From positions 1-64,000 of the forward strand of contig CAITLU010000041.1 in assembly GCA_903893315.1 (NCBI GenBank): DNA of 64,000 bases, given 5' to 3'. Below, in pieces: positions 56,381 to 64,000 of the stretch. A model generated the notes under the pieces. The model saw only the letters and a program-made list of their open reading frames with translations. It did no database searches and was not told the origin of the DNA. Position 1 is the first letter of the stretch; every line of letters starts with the position of its first letter. A program made the position numbers and the translations under genes. This stretch comes from an uncultured bacterium. Its GTDB lineage: Bacteria > Desulfobacterota > Binatia > UBA1149 > CAITLU01.

Positions 56381-59300
56381 TCAATCGCCGATTTCGTGCC
56401 AGCGATGTCCCGGGGGGAGTTGCGCGAAGAACAGTCCGAGGCGAATGCGCCGGCCGGGGTCGGCAAAAGGCAGCCGTGCGCGGTCGTGCCGGAGCAGTTC
56501 GCGATAGCGGCCAAGCTGGCGGGTATAGGCCTCGCGGTGCGAAGCGACGTAGAGTTCGGCGGCACTGCCGGCGTCCAGTCCCCGATACGGTCCCGAACCC
56601 GGATCCGGGCGGCCGGTCTTGTAATCGATGATCCAGCGATCGTCGCCGTCGAGGAAGGTCCGGTCGATCACGGCCGGAGTGAGCGTGTCGTCTTCCAACG
56701 CGAGCAGCGACCACTCCGAGTGCGCATCCTCGTGAGAAGCGACGATCCAGCGACCTCGCTCGTCGCCGAGAAGTGCGGCCGCGGCTTCGACGACTTCCTT
56801 GACGCTCGCCGCCATCTCCTCCGCCAGCACACCATGACTGCGAAGCCGGTGCTCGATCCACTCACGTTCGCTCTCGACCTTGGCCGCTGCCCACACCTCA
56901 AGGCCCTCGGCAGCGACCCGCTCAGCCAGCGCATGAAACACGCTACCGACGTGCGCGGCGCGCTTGGTCGTCGCCATCATGACCGGCGCGAGGTCGCTGG
57001 TTTCCGAAGGCGCGCGCGACACCACCTCCCGCACCTCGAGCCGCTGGGGAAGACCGGGCAGCACGAACTCACGGGCCACCCGTGTCAGCCCGCGCGGCGG
57101 CTGCGAAGTCGGCAGCGGCGCCGGCATGAACTGCGCATCGGCAGCCGTCACGGCGGCGGCGAGCTCTCCGAGCAGACTCGATCCCTGCGCCTCGCCGTTC
57201 TTCGTCAGACCGCCGGCCGCTCCCGACAGTACCAGGCAGTGCTCGGCGCGTGTGGTCGCGACATAAAGCAGACGCAGCGTATCCAGCTTGTCGCGCCGCT
57301 TCTCGCGGCAGGCCAGAAACTCGTGTTTATCCTTGTCTTCGTCACGGCGGCCGCGCGCCTCGCGCGGCGCGACCATCCGCAGTTCGCCATTACGCGGTTC
57401 GGTTTCCATCGCCAGCGGCAGTTCGTTTTTCTTGTTCGGTCTTCGCGTCAGCGCCGGCAGCACCACGGTGTCGAACTGAAGGCCCTTGGCCTTGTGCATC
57501 GTCATTATGTCGACGTCGATGGCGGGATCCGGATCGACGTTGGCTTCCTGTTTGGCGAACTGCTGCGAAAGCGTGTCGAGGTCTACCTGTCCGTGACGCG
57601 CGGTGGCGGCGAGCAGGTCGAAGAAAGCTTCGGCATCGAGCGAGCCTGCGCCGGCGGCCAGCAAAGGCCCGCCCAGTCGCAGCCACGCCGAACGCACCAC
57701 CACGTCGATGAACTGACCGCGGAGGCTACGACGCGCGTGCTGCTGGACGGCGCGCCAGCGCTGGATTCGCGCACGCCCGTCTTCGCTGATCGCGGCCAGC
57801 GCGGCGTCGTCACGAAGCAGAGCCGACACACACGGCGGCGCGCCGCGCGGCGGCGTCGCCGCGACGCTCGGTTCCACCAGGGCCGCGAGATCGTCGAGCC
57901 CCAGGCCCACCCACGGACTTCGCAGCATCGCCAACTGCGCGACGCGGTCGGCCGGATGAAGAATCGAACGCGCCAGCGATTCGAGGTCGCGCACTATCGG
58001 GCGATCCGACAGTTTGTCCAGACCCGCGGCCCGTACACGCACACCGGCCTCGCCTAATGCGCGCAGGATCGCCGTCGCGTGACTGCGCGCACGCACCAGG
58101 ATGGCCACGCGACCGCGGCGGCGGCGCGCCGCCGGCAGCAGATCGTCGGCAATCAGTGCCGCCAGGCCGCGCGCTTCGATGGCGTTGCATTCGGCACCTT
58201 TGGGATTCGGCCCGCCCGCGGTCGCTTGTTCGCCCCACAGCAGCACCCGCGTCGGCTCGCCGCTCTGCGCCCGCGACGACGGCTGCGCGGCTGCGTAAGC
58301 GACGACTCCCAAGTCAGTATCGTCGCGATCGCCGAACAGGATGGCGAATACCGAGTTGACCCAGTCGATGATCGAGCGGTCCGAACGGAAGTTTACGCTG
58401 AGCGTCAGCGGCTCAAGGTTGACGCGCTCAAACACGCCGCGAGACTCACGCGCCGCCACGAAGAGACCGACTTCGGCCTTGCGGAACCGATAGATCGACT
58501 GCATCGGATCGCCTACCAGGAACAGGGTGCGTCCGTCACCAGACTCCCAACCGCTCATCAGTCCATTCATCAATTTACATTGAATGATGCTGGTGTCCTG
58601 GAACTCGTCGACCAGAAGGTGATCGATGCGTGCGTCGAGTTTCTCCATGGTCTCGCCCGCTTCGAGCGCGGTAGTGGCACGCATCGCGATCTCGGCGTGG
58701 TCCACTTCGCGCCGTTCGCTGAAGACCGTCCACAAGTTGTAATGGGCGCGCAGCACCACGCGCACGAACGCCGCCAGCGCGCGGCGGCCATCCTGCGAGA
58801 ATTCCGCCGAGCACGGCAGCTTCGGTGCCAGCGCCCACGCCTCCAGCAACAGTTCGCGGCCCGGTGAAGGCAAAGCATCCAGAGCCTCGAGCAGGTCACC
58901 AAAATCGTCGCGCAGTTCCTTGTCCGCAGCGTCGATCAGTCTGGCCAGTCCCCTGCGCGCTCGATAGTTCCCGGCTTTTGTAAGCAGCAGCGCGGCAGCC
59001 TGCCGCCACGCTTCCGCGTCCGCGGGCTGCGCGGTCAGAAAGTTGCTCTGCCCGAGACCAGGCCACGCACACGCATCGGGGCCGAGCCGGGCGCGCGTCC
59101 GCACGGCAATGGCGTGGATCTTTGCGGCTGACGCCGCGGGCAACACCGCGGCCATGGCGCTCAACTCGGCACCGATCGCGCGCGCAAACGACTGCTCGAC
59201 TCCGGCCACCCATGCCGCCGAGTCATCGCGCCCCCGCAGTGCCTGCGCGGTCCACTGGTCGCGGCATCCGAGCATCGCGATCAACTGCGTTTCGAGCCGG

Positions 59301-59863
59301 TCGGCCCCCATTTCGTAACGTTCGAAAAGAACCTCCAGATCCTCGCGCAGAGCCTCGTCACCGGCGGAGTTCAACGTACGACGCACGGCCTCGCGCATCA
59401 TCGGCGAAGCGTCGTCGACCACCCCCGGAACGCCGCCCACGGCCGTCACCAACGGCATGCCGCCGACGATGCGCGAACACAGGCCGTCGATGGTGAAGAC
59501 CTGCAGACGCGAAGGACTGTCGAGCAGATGCCAGCCCTGATCCTTCGAACGCGACAGAACGGCCTTGGCCAGAACGTATCGTTCGCGTTCGTGGTCATCG
59601 TCGGGAAACGGCTGCGCAGAAGCCTCGCGCAGCGCTCTCAAGATGCGCTCGCGCATCTCTCCCGCAGCCTTCCTGGTGAACGTGATGGCCAGCACCGACT
59701 CGGGACGCTTAACCACCGCCAGCAGAGCCAGGAAGCGCCGCACCAGCAGTTCGGTCTTGCCGGAACCGGCGGGAGCCTGCACGACGAAACTGCCGCCGAT
59801 CTCCAGAGCCCGGCGGCGTTGCGCTGCGTCAGCCGCCGCGGCGCTGTCGACAGGGTCGTTCAC
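56381..59863 (-). CDS. addA: UvrD/AddA-type helicase with C-terminal nuclease domain
   Basis: Large recombination helicase-nuclease of 1160 residues. GTG 59863 overlaps the upstream stop by 4 bp (GTGA), with GAGGAG 10 bp before. Superfamily 1 motifs in order: motif I QAPAGSGKTELL (residues 30-41), LAITFTRKAAGEMRER, motif II LLVDEFQDTS, motif III LVGDPMQSIYRFRKAEV, motif IV SVNFRSDRSIIDWVN, motif V DIMTMHKAKGLQFDTVVLP and motif VI LLYVATTRAEHCLVLSG. Near the C-terminus DRTFLDGDDRWIIDYKTGRP carries the D-x(n)-D-Y-K nuclease core of RecB/AddA. The partner gene is AddB-like. Together they should process DNA double-strand ends for RecA. Confidence 0.93.
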   Translation of the reverse strand: MNDPVDSAAAADAAQRRRALEIGGSFVVQAPAGSGKTELLVRRFLALLAVVKRPESVLAITFTRKAAGEMRERILRALREASAQPFPDDDHERERYVLAKAVLSRSKDQGWHLLDSPSRLQVFTIDGLCSRIVGGMPLVTAVGGVPGVVDDASPMMREAVRRTLNSAGDEALREDLEVLFERYEMGADRLETQLIAMLGCRDQWTAQALRGRDDSAAWVAGVEQSFARAIGAELSAMAAVLPAASAAKIHAIAVRTRARLGPDACAWPGLGQSNFLTAQPADAEAWRQAAALLLTKAGNYRARRGLARLIDAADKELRDDFGDLLEALDALPSPGRELLLEAWALAPKLPCSAEFSQDGRRALAAFVRVVLRAHYNLWTVFSERREVDHAEIAMRATTALEAGETMEKLDARIDHLLVDEFQDTSIIQCKLMNGLMSGWESGDGRTLFLVGDPMQSIYRFRKAEVGLFVAARESRGVFERVNLEPLTLSVNFRSDRSIIDWVNSVFAILFGDRDDTDLGVVAYAAAQPSSRAQSGEPTRVLLWGEQATAGGPNPKGAECNAIEARGLAALIADDLLPAARRRRGRVAILVRARSHATAILRALGEAGVRVRAAGLDKLSDRPIVRDLESLARSILHPADRVAQLAMLRSPWVGLGLDDLAALVEPSVAATPPRGAPPCVSALLRDDAALAAISEDGRARIQRWRAVQQHARRSLRGQFIDVVVRSAWLRLGGPLLAAGAGSLDAEAFFDLLAATARHGQVDLDTLSQQFAKQEANVDPDPAIDVDIMTMHKAKGLQFDTVVLPALTRRPNKKNELPLAMETEPRNGELRMVAPREARGRRDEDKDKHEFLACREKRRDKLDTLRLLYVATTRAEHCLVLSGAAGGLTKNGEAQGSSLLGELAAAVTAADAQFMPAPLPTSQPPRGLTRVAREFVLPGLPQRLEVREVVSRAPSETSDLAPVMMATTKRAAHVGSVFHALAERVAAEGLEVWAAAKVESEREWIEHRLRSHGVLAEEMAASVKEVVEAAAALLGDERGRWIVASHEDAHSEWSLLALEDDTLTPAVIDRTFLDGDDRWIIDYKTGRPDPGSGPYRGLDAGSAAELYVASHREAYTRQLGRYRELLRHDRARLPFADPGRRIRLGLFFAQLPPGHRWHEIGD

Positions 59864-62655
59864 GGCTCCTGGGTCTCCTCTTCCGCTTCGATCTCGGCTT
59901 CGTCGACGTCGCCCTCGAACACGCGGCACAGCGATTCCATTCCGCAGTTCTTGCAGACCTCCGGCTTCTTCGGCGCAACCCTGACGTCGCCGCGCAGATA
60001 GTCACGTGCCAACGCGTCGATCGCGTTCTGCATGGCCGCGAGATCCGCGGCGAAATCTCCGCAGAACGCTGGCGCCGCGCCCCCCGCCGACTTCCTGACC
60101 TTGGCCGGACCGAGCCTCCCGCCGAGTTGAGTAGAGGCCAGGCCGACCAGCGAGCAGGCATCGCGGGCAGCAAGGTTAGCGAAAGCCAGGCCGTCGATCC
60201 TGTTGTTACCGTCCCTCGCCAGCAACGTCGCGTAGAGCGGAAGCTGGGGTTCTTCGGGTCGCTCGCCTGCCCAACGCGCGGCGCTCTTCTCGACCGCCGA
60301 GGTCTTGAAGTCGATCAGCAGCAGGCCGCCGTCCGCGAGCCTGTCGATGCGATCGAGCCGCACGTGGAACTCGATCCCCTGCGCATCGCCATGCGGCAAG
60401 CGGGCCTCACGCGGTTTTTCGATTTCATGTATCGCCCACTCGTCCTGACGCTCCTGTCCTTCGAACAACAGCCAGTTCCTCACCAGTTCCAGCAGCCAGT
60501 TCCTCGCGAAGCCGCGAATGCCGAGATCCAGATCGCCGCCTTTCTCCGCCAGCGCCACGTCGCAGGCACGCTCGACCAGAGCTTGAAGGTTGTTCGCACT
60601 CAGGCGGGCAAGTCCCTGGCGATCGCGAACCTGCCGGTAGACCTCTTCGAGCGCGGCGTGGACAAGATTGCCGCGCAGCGACGCACTCGGCTGCAACTCG
60701 ATGCGGCTAAGTTTATCGGCACCGAGCCGGTGGGTCGCAAAAGCGCGAAACGGACACGCCGCCTGGTTGCTGATCAGCGTCGCGGTGCCGCGACGTACCA
60801 GCACCGCCGGCGCAGTCGCGATCGAGCGCGGCTGCCGATACTCCGTGTCCGCGTTCGGTGGCGCCCACCACGCCGCAGCCGCAGCCGGCGCTGTTTTTTC
60901 GAGAAGATGTGCGTCGTTACCGGTCAGCAACAGCGCGCTGGCACTCTTCTCCTCACCGCTCTGGTCGCAAACCGCATAGCTCGCGATCACCTCCGGCGCG
61001 GACGCGCACACACGCCGCCATACCTTCTCTGCGAACTCGCGCTCGCCTTCGGCGCCGGCCCGCGGATGCCTGGCTAGGCGCTGCCAGACCACCGGCAGCA
61101 ACGGATTGGGGCGCGCAGCGGACGGGAAAGCCGTCGAAGTCATGCCGATCGCGTAGATGACGTCGAACTCGAGCCCCGCAGCATCCAGCAGTCCCATCAC
61201 CTGCACCGGCGGTCCCTCCGACGACGCCTGCACGGTGGTCGCCGTGCAGATGGAGCGTAGATGAGCCAGCGCATCGGCCGCCGACATGGACGGGAACAGC
61301 ACTTCGACCGCGGCAAGATCGGCCAGCGCGTCGCGCCAGCGCCGGAACAGTATGCCTTCGACTTCGCTTGCCACTGTGCCCGGCCACTTCATCGCGTCGA
61401 GGCGGTGGATGAAGTTCACACGCCAGCGTCCGGGCGCGTCCAGAGCAGGGTCCTTGCTCAACAATGCCGCGAGATTTTCGAGACGCTGCGCGAACCTGCC
61501 CGCACCGGACTCGCGCGCGACGGCGGCCAGGCCGTGCGAGGACGAGTGCGAAGCCAGCGGCAGGCGCGCGACGTTGCGGCTGCGCAACTTCGCCTCGGCC
61601 AGCGCGCGTCCTTCGAACTCGCGCTCGTCTTCCACCGCTGCGCCGTTGTCCTCTTCACCAGTCAGGCGCGGATACGGCGCCAGCAGCACGCGCGACGCCT
61701 GCTCGAAAGAAACCGAATCCGCATGCAACGACAACAGATCGAAGGCGTGCGAAATCAGCGGGTAGTCGGTCATTCGCGGCGCCGCCGAAACTTCGAAGCA
61801 GCGTGCGCGCACGGCGTCGGGATCGAGCAGGTCTGCGGCTTCGAGTTCTTCTTCAAAAACCCTGACGAGCAGACTCCTGACCTCGCCTACGTCCGGCGTC
61901 AGAACACCGATGCGAAGGCGCGGATCGACCAGCAGGCGGGCGTGGATCTCGCGCGCCGCAAGACGCAGTTCGTCGTTGCGGGTCTTGGCGGACCGCACCA
62001 GCGGAGTTACGCAGGAAGCCGACGCCGGCTCGACCTGTTGAACATCCGAGCCGGCATTGCGGAGCACGGTGCAGATACGTTCGACGACCGGTTCGAGACG
62101 TTCGAATCCTACGAAAGCGATGCTGGCAGGCCTTACGCCGTCGAGCGCGCCAGATTCGACGGCATCGGCGAACCGAACCGGCAGCTCGGCTGCCACCACC
62201 CACCGGGAAACCAACAGACGCCGCCTGAAATGCACCAGCCACACGCGAAACTCGGCGGCATCACGCGAAAGCACCTCGCGATCCCAGTCCGGTTCACCCC
62301 AGGCACAGAGTCTCTCAAAAGCCTGCGCGGCCTGTGCGGCGAGCGCGCGCAGATCCAGAGTGCGGACGATATCCGGACCGCCGGCTTCGCGAATCACACT
62401 CTCCCACAGCGCCCTCTCGATCGCCGGCCCCAGCAGCAGGCGCCCCGGCGCCAGCAGATCGGCCAGTTCCACCATCCATTCGTCGAGAGTGCGCAGCTGC
62501 GGCGCCTCGGCGACGGCGATGCCTTCACGCAAACGGCGCTCGGCGATACGAAGTCGAAGCGAACGCGCCAGCCGTCTGGTGCGAGTCACCACCATGATCG
62601 GCTGCTGGCCGCTCGCGCAGCGGTCGACCAACGCGTCGAGGGGAGATCCTGACAC
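59860..62655 (-). CDS. AddB-like RecB-nuclease repair protein
   Basis: Partner of the helicase, 931 residues, of the family annotated as probable DNA repair protein (TIGR03623). The N-terminal half has a degenerate helicase fold without a Walker A lysine (VVTRTRRLARSLRLR at the expected place). The C-terminal part carries the RecB-type nuclease core: FHVRLDRIDRLADGGLLLID then FKTSAVEKSAARWAGERPEE and QLPLYATLL. Four cysteines positioned like the AddB/Cas4 iron-sulfur cluster are visible: one in SNQAACPFRAFA before the nuclease and three in EVCKNCGMESLCRVF after it. The chain ends in a strongly acidic tail. First gene of the pair; start ATG 62655. Confidence 0.87.
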   Translation of the reverse strand: MSGSPLDALVDRCASGQQPIMVVTRTRRLARSLRLRIAERRLREGIAVAEAPQLRTLDEWMVELADLLAPGRLLLGPAIERALWESVIREAGGPDIVRTLDLRALAAQAAQAFERLCAWGEPDWDREVLSRDAAEFRVWLVHFRRRLLVSRWVVAAELPVRFADAVESGALDGVRPASIAFVGFERLEPVVERICTVLRNAGSDVQQVEPASASCVTPLVRSAKTRNDELRLAAREIHARLLVDPRLRIGVLTPDVGEVRSLLVRVFEEELEAADLLDPDAVRARCFEVSAAPRMTDYPLISHAFDLLSLHADSVSFEQASRVLLAPYPRLTGEEDNGAAVEDEREFEGRALAEAKLRSRNVARLPLASHSSSHGLAAVARESGAGRFAQRLENLAALLSKDPALDAPGRWRVNFIHRLDAMKWPGTVASEVEGILFRRWRDALADLAAVEVLFPSMSAADALAHLRSICTATTVQASSEGPPVQVMGLLDAAGLEFDVIYAIGMTSTAFPSAARPNPLLPVVWQRLARHPRAGAEGEREFAEKVWRRVCASAPEVIASYAVCDQSGEEKSASALLLTGNDAHLLEKTAPAAAAAWWAPPNADTEYRQPRSIATAPAVLVRRGTATLISNQAACPFRAFATHRLGADKLSRIELQPSASLRGNLVHAALEEVYRQVRDRQGLARLSANNLQALVERACDVALAEKGGDLDLGIRGFARNWLLELVRNWLLFEGQERQDEWAIHEIEKPREARLPHGDAQGIEFHVRLDRIDRLADGGLLLIDFKTSAVEKSAARWAGERPEEPQLPLYATLLARDGNNRIDGLAFANLAARDACSLVGLASTQLGGRLGPAKVRKSAGGAAPAFCGDFAADLAAMQNAIDALARDYLRGDVRVAPKKPEVCKNCGMESLCRVFEGDVDEAEIEAEEETQEP

Positions 62656-62681
62656 TTTCGGTTCTCGTGACCGCCGGACGC

Positions 62682-63437
62682 CTATTTCGCCCTGTCGGCT
62701 TTGATGCGCGCGAAGAGGTCGCGGATGCGCGCGGCGTTGACGCCGAAATCACTCTTGCCGTCGCGCGACTTGGAACGGACGTCGATCTTGCTGCCGCCCT
62801 CGAAGGGTCGGACGCGCACGACGATGTCGTCGGCGAAGTGGAACAGCGCCGAAGTCTGCACGGCTTCGATGCGGCCTTCCTTGCGGTCTTCGCCGGTGAT
62901 GCGCACGCGCGGCATGGCATCGAGCGCCGCGTGTGCCTTGTCGAAGGCGGACTCGGGAGAAACCGTCAGGATCAGATGCGACAGGTCCGGGTAACCCCGG
63001 CGCTGCTGGCGGGCGAACTCTTCGCCCGGATAGCCCATGTCGTGGCTGCGATTCTCATCCAGCGTGGCGGCACTGATGAAGATGGGAGGATCGGCGAGAT
63101 CGGTGCTGATGTCGTTGATGCGCGGCACCTCACCGGCGCGCACCGCAGGGAACAGCACCAGCAGGACCGCGGCCAGAGACAGGACCAGACCGCGCAGCGC
63201 GTGACCGCGGCCGTGGCGCTCTTTGTGCGGACGCGTGGCCTGGATTCCGACGATGGCGGTGACGAGCCCGGCCAGCCCCAGAGCCAGTCCCAGCAACATC
63301 ACCAGGAAACCGTGGAACGGTGCCACCAGTCTCAGGAAAGCCAGCCCGGCGCCGAGCGCGACCAGCAATACCGACGTGAGTCCGAATCGAGCCGAGCTGT
63401 GGGCCGCTTTGGAGGGTACGCGTTGCGATCTGCTCAT
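62682..63437 (-). CDS. DUF1499 membrane protein
   Basis: Protein of 251 residues. Start ATG 63437 is chosen because longer frames run into the ABC gene. Three hydrophobic helices (about residues 18-40, 43-60 and 75-95) come first, as in LTSVLLVALGAGLAFLRLV and LVLSLAAVLLVLFPAV. The C-terminal 140 residues show the DUF1499 pattern: INDISTDLADPPIF, YPDLSHLIL, RIEAVQTSALFHFADDIVVR, and the final SKIDVRSKSRDGKSDFGVNA then RIRDLFARIK. The domain's function is unknown. It is encoded 27 bp after the start of the AddB-like gene on the same strand, so co-transcription is possible. Confidence 0.85.
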   Translation of the reverse strand: MSRSQRVPSKAAHSSARFGLTSVLLVALGAGLAFLRLVAPFHGFLVMLLGLALGLAGLVTAIVGIQATRPHKERHGRGHALRGLVLSLAAVLLVLFPAVRAGEVPRINDISTDLADPPIFISAATLDENRSHDMGYPGEEFARQQRRGYPDLSHLILTVSPESAFDKAHAALDAMPRVRITGEDRKEGRIEAVQTSALFHFADDIVVRVRPFEGGSKIDVRSKSRDGKSDFGVNAARIRDLFARIKADRAK

Positions 63438-63517
63438 GATGGAAACGATCCTAACGCAGGGGAACTGCGCCTGACAACCCCCGGGGCCGCTGTCCGGCGC
63501 GTCGCGAGCGCGCCTTT

Positions 63518-63820
63518 TCAGAGATCCATGTCGTAGGTGACGGTGGCGCCGTAACGCTCCGGAGCGTGAGGGTCGATGCGGACCTTGTCGAAGACCAGCA
63601 GACGCGTGCCGAGCTTGAAGCCCTCGCGGATGTCGTGGGTGACCAGGAACACCGTCATTCCTGTTTCGTTCCACAGCCGCAGCACCAGTTCGTGGATGGA
63701 GTCCTTGGTGCCCGGATCCAGAGCGCCGAAGGTGCGCGGAGCGAACTTGAGGTTCACGCGCTCGAGGACGATCTTGCTGCCGTACTCGTGCCAGAGGTTG
63801 CGCACCGAGATCGTGCTCAT
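63518..63820 (-). pseudogene. ABC transporter ATPase with internal in-frame deletion
   Basis: The 100-residue reading frame joins the first about 30 residues of an ABC ATPase (MSTISVRNLWHEYGSKIVLE then RVNLKFAPRTF) directly to its end (GALDPGTKDSIHELVLRLWN then TGMTVFLVTHDIREGFKLG). Walker A, Q-loop, signature and Walker B, about 120 residues, are missing. The junction sits inside a Thr-Phe / Pro-Phe-Gly context where both parts share a Phe codon, so a simple deletion is likely. Without these motifs it cannot hydrolyse ATP. The ATG overlaps the permease stop (ATGA), as in an intact operon. An assembly error is possible. Confidence 0.7.
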
Positions 63821-64000
63821 CCGGCCCCCTCGGCATCAACCCACGGATAGCGGCGCCTACGCAGCGTCCGCAGCGCGTAGTCGAAGGAAAAAGCTAGCAG
63901 CGTGATCCACGCGACGTAAGGCAGGATGACGTCCATCGCCATGTAGCGACGCACCAGAAAGATGCGGTAGCCGAGTCCGCTGGCAGCGGAGATCGCCTCG
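63817..64000 (-). CDS. ABC transporter permease, C-terminal part (runs off the window)
   Basis: Only the last 60 codons are in the window; the gene continues beyond position 64000. The translated end reads EAISAASGLGYRIFLVRRYM, MDVILPYVAWITLLAFSFDY, ALRTLRRRRYPW. It has the GLGY...MDV.L.Y..W..LLAF...YALR ending of BPD-type (SsuC/NitT-like) permeases. Its stop overlaps the start of the truncated ATPase, so both belong to one importer operon for an unknown small anion or nitrogen/sulfur compound. Confidence 0.7.
   Translation of the reverse strand, partial: EAISAASGLGYRIFLVRRYMAMDVILPYVAWITLLAFSFDYALRTLRRRRYPWVDAEGAG

Noticed and set aside
56255-58057. 600-codon plus-strand frame
   Set aside because: Antisense to addA, whose helicase motifs are complete and in order.
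61261-62652. 463-codon plus-strand frame
   Set aside because: Antisense to the AddB-like gene; Arg/Gln-rich shadow without motifs.

Overview
The window is about 64 kb of GC-rich, densely coded bacterial chromosome with no rRNA, tRNA, phage, transposase or CRISPR array that I could see. Several secreted proteins carry myxobacteria-type [11 protein letters not shown] Cys repeats (DUF4215 type), cbEGF-like and thrombospondin-3-like calcium motifs, or a Cys-containing dockerin-like repeat. Together with a Bat operon, a sigma54 regulator and GTG-rich starts, this suggests a deltaproteobacterial-grade Gram-negative (Myxococcota or Binatota/Desulfobacterota_B-like). The taxon is an inference; no marker gene settles it.

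Layout. 0-2.2 kb: a secreted beta-helix protein diverges from a TonB-dependent receptor (2.2-4.8 kb). 5.0-7.4 kb: a PhoB/PhoR-like two-component operon with a Pho-box-like repeat upstream. 7.6-8.2 kb: an exported Cys-rich repeat protein. 8.3-11.0 kb: a sigma54-dependent response regulator divergent from a globin-coupled histidine kinase. 11.2-19.3 kb: housekeeping and metabolic singletons (IspH, aldo/keto reductase, D-Ala-D-Ala carboxypeptidase with SPOR domain, serine beta-lactamase-like hydrolase, crotonase, NUDIX). 19.3-21.9 kb: molybdate importer modABC. 22.3-24 kb: a 41-residue Lys-rich protein, a dockerin-like secreted protein and a DUF6933 protein. 24.1-34.7 kb: a seven-gene moxR-DUF58-bat operon, nearly every junction overlapping by GTGA/ATGA, with BatB and BatC fused into one 1216-residue protein. 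34.8-38.2 kb: a double GNAT protein, an M18 aminopeptidase and an alpha/beta hydrolase. 38.3-50.2 kb: three large Cys-rich secreted proteins (a CLCA-like VWA protein and two paralogous EGF/beta-helix proteins) surrounding a phosphoketolase-acetate kinase operon. 50.2-56.3 kb: acyl-CoA ligase, glycosyltransferase, SnoaL-like protein, M20 amidohydrolase, a DsbA/FrnE-like protein and a crotonase. 56.4-62.7 kb: an AddAB-like helicase-nuclease pair. 62.7-64 kb: a DUF1499 protein and the end of an ABC importer operon whose ATPase gene has lost its core.

The most striking observation is the DsbA-family gene at 54817-55440. Its CxxC motif is encoded as TGA-Pro-Trp-Cys, the frame continues intact on both sides of the TGA, and a stem-loop that fits the bacterial SECIS rules starts 6 nt after the TGA. 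It is therefore a strong candidate selenoprotein (U17-P-W-C20) that ordinary ORF calling starts too late. Other notable items are the CLCA-like protein with a degenerate HxxxH motif, the BatB-BatC fusion, and the in-frame core deletion in the terminal ABC ATPase gene.
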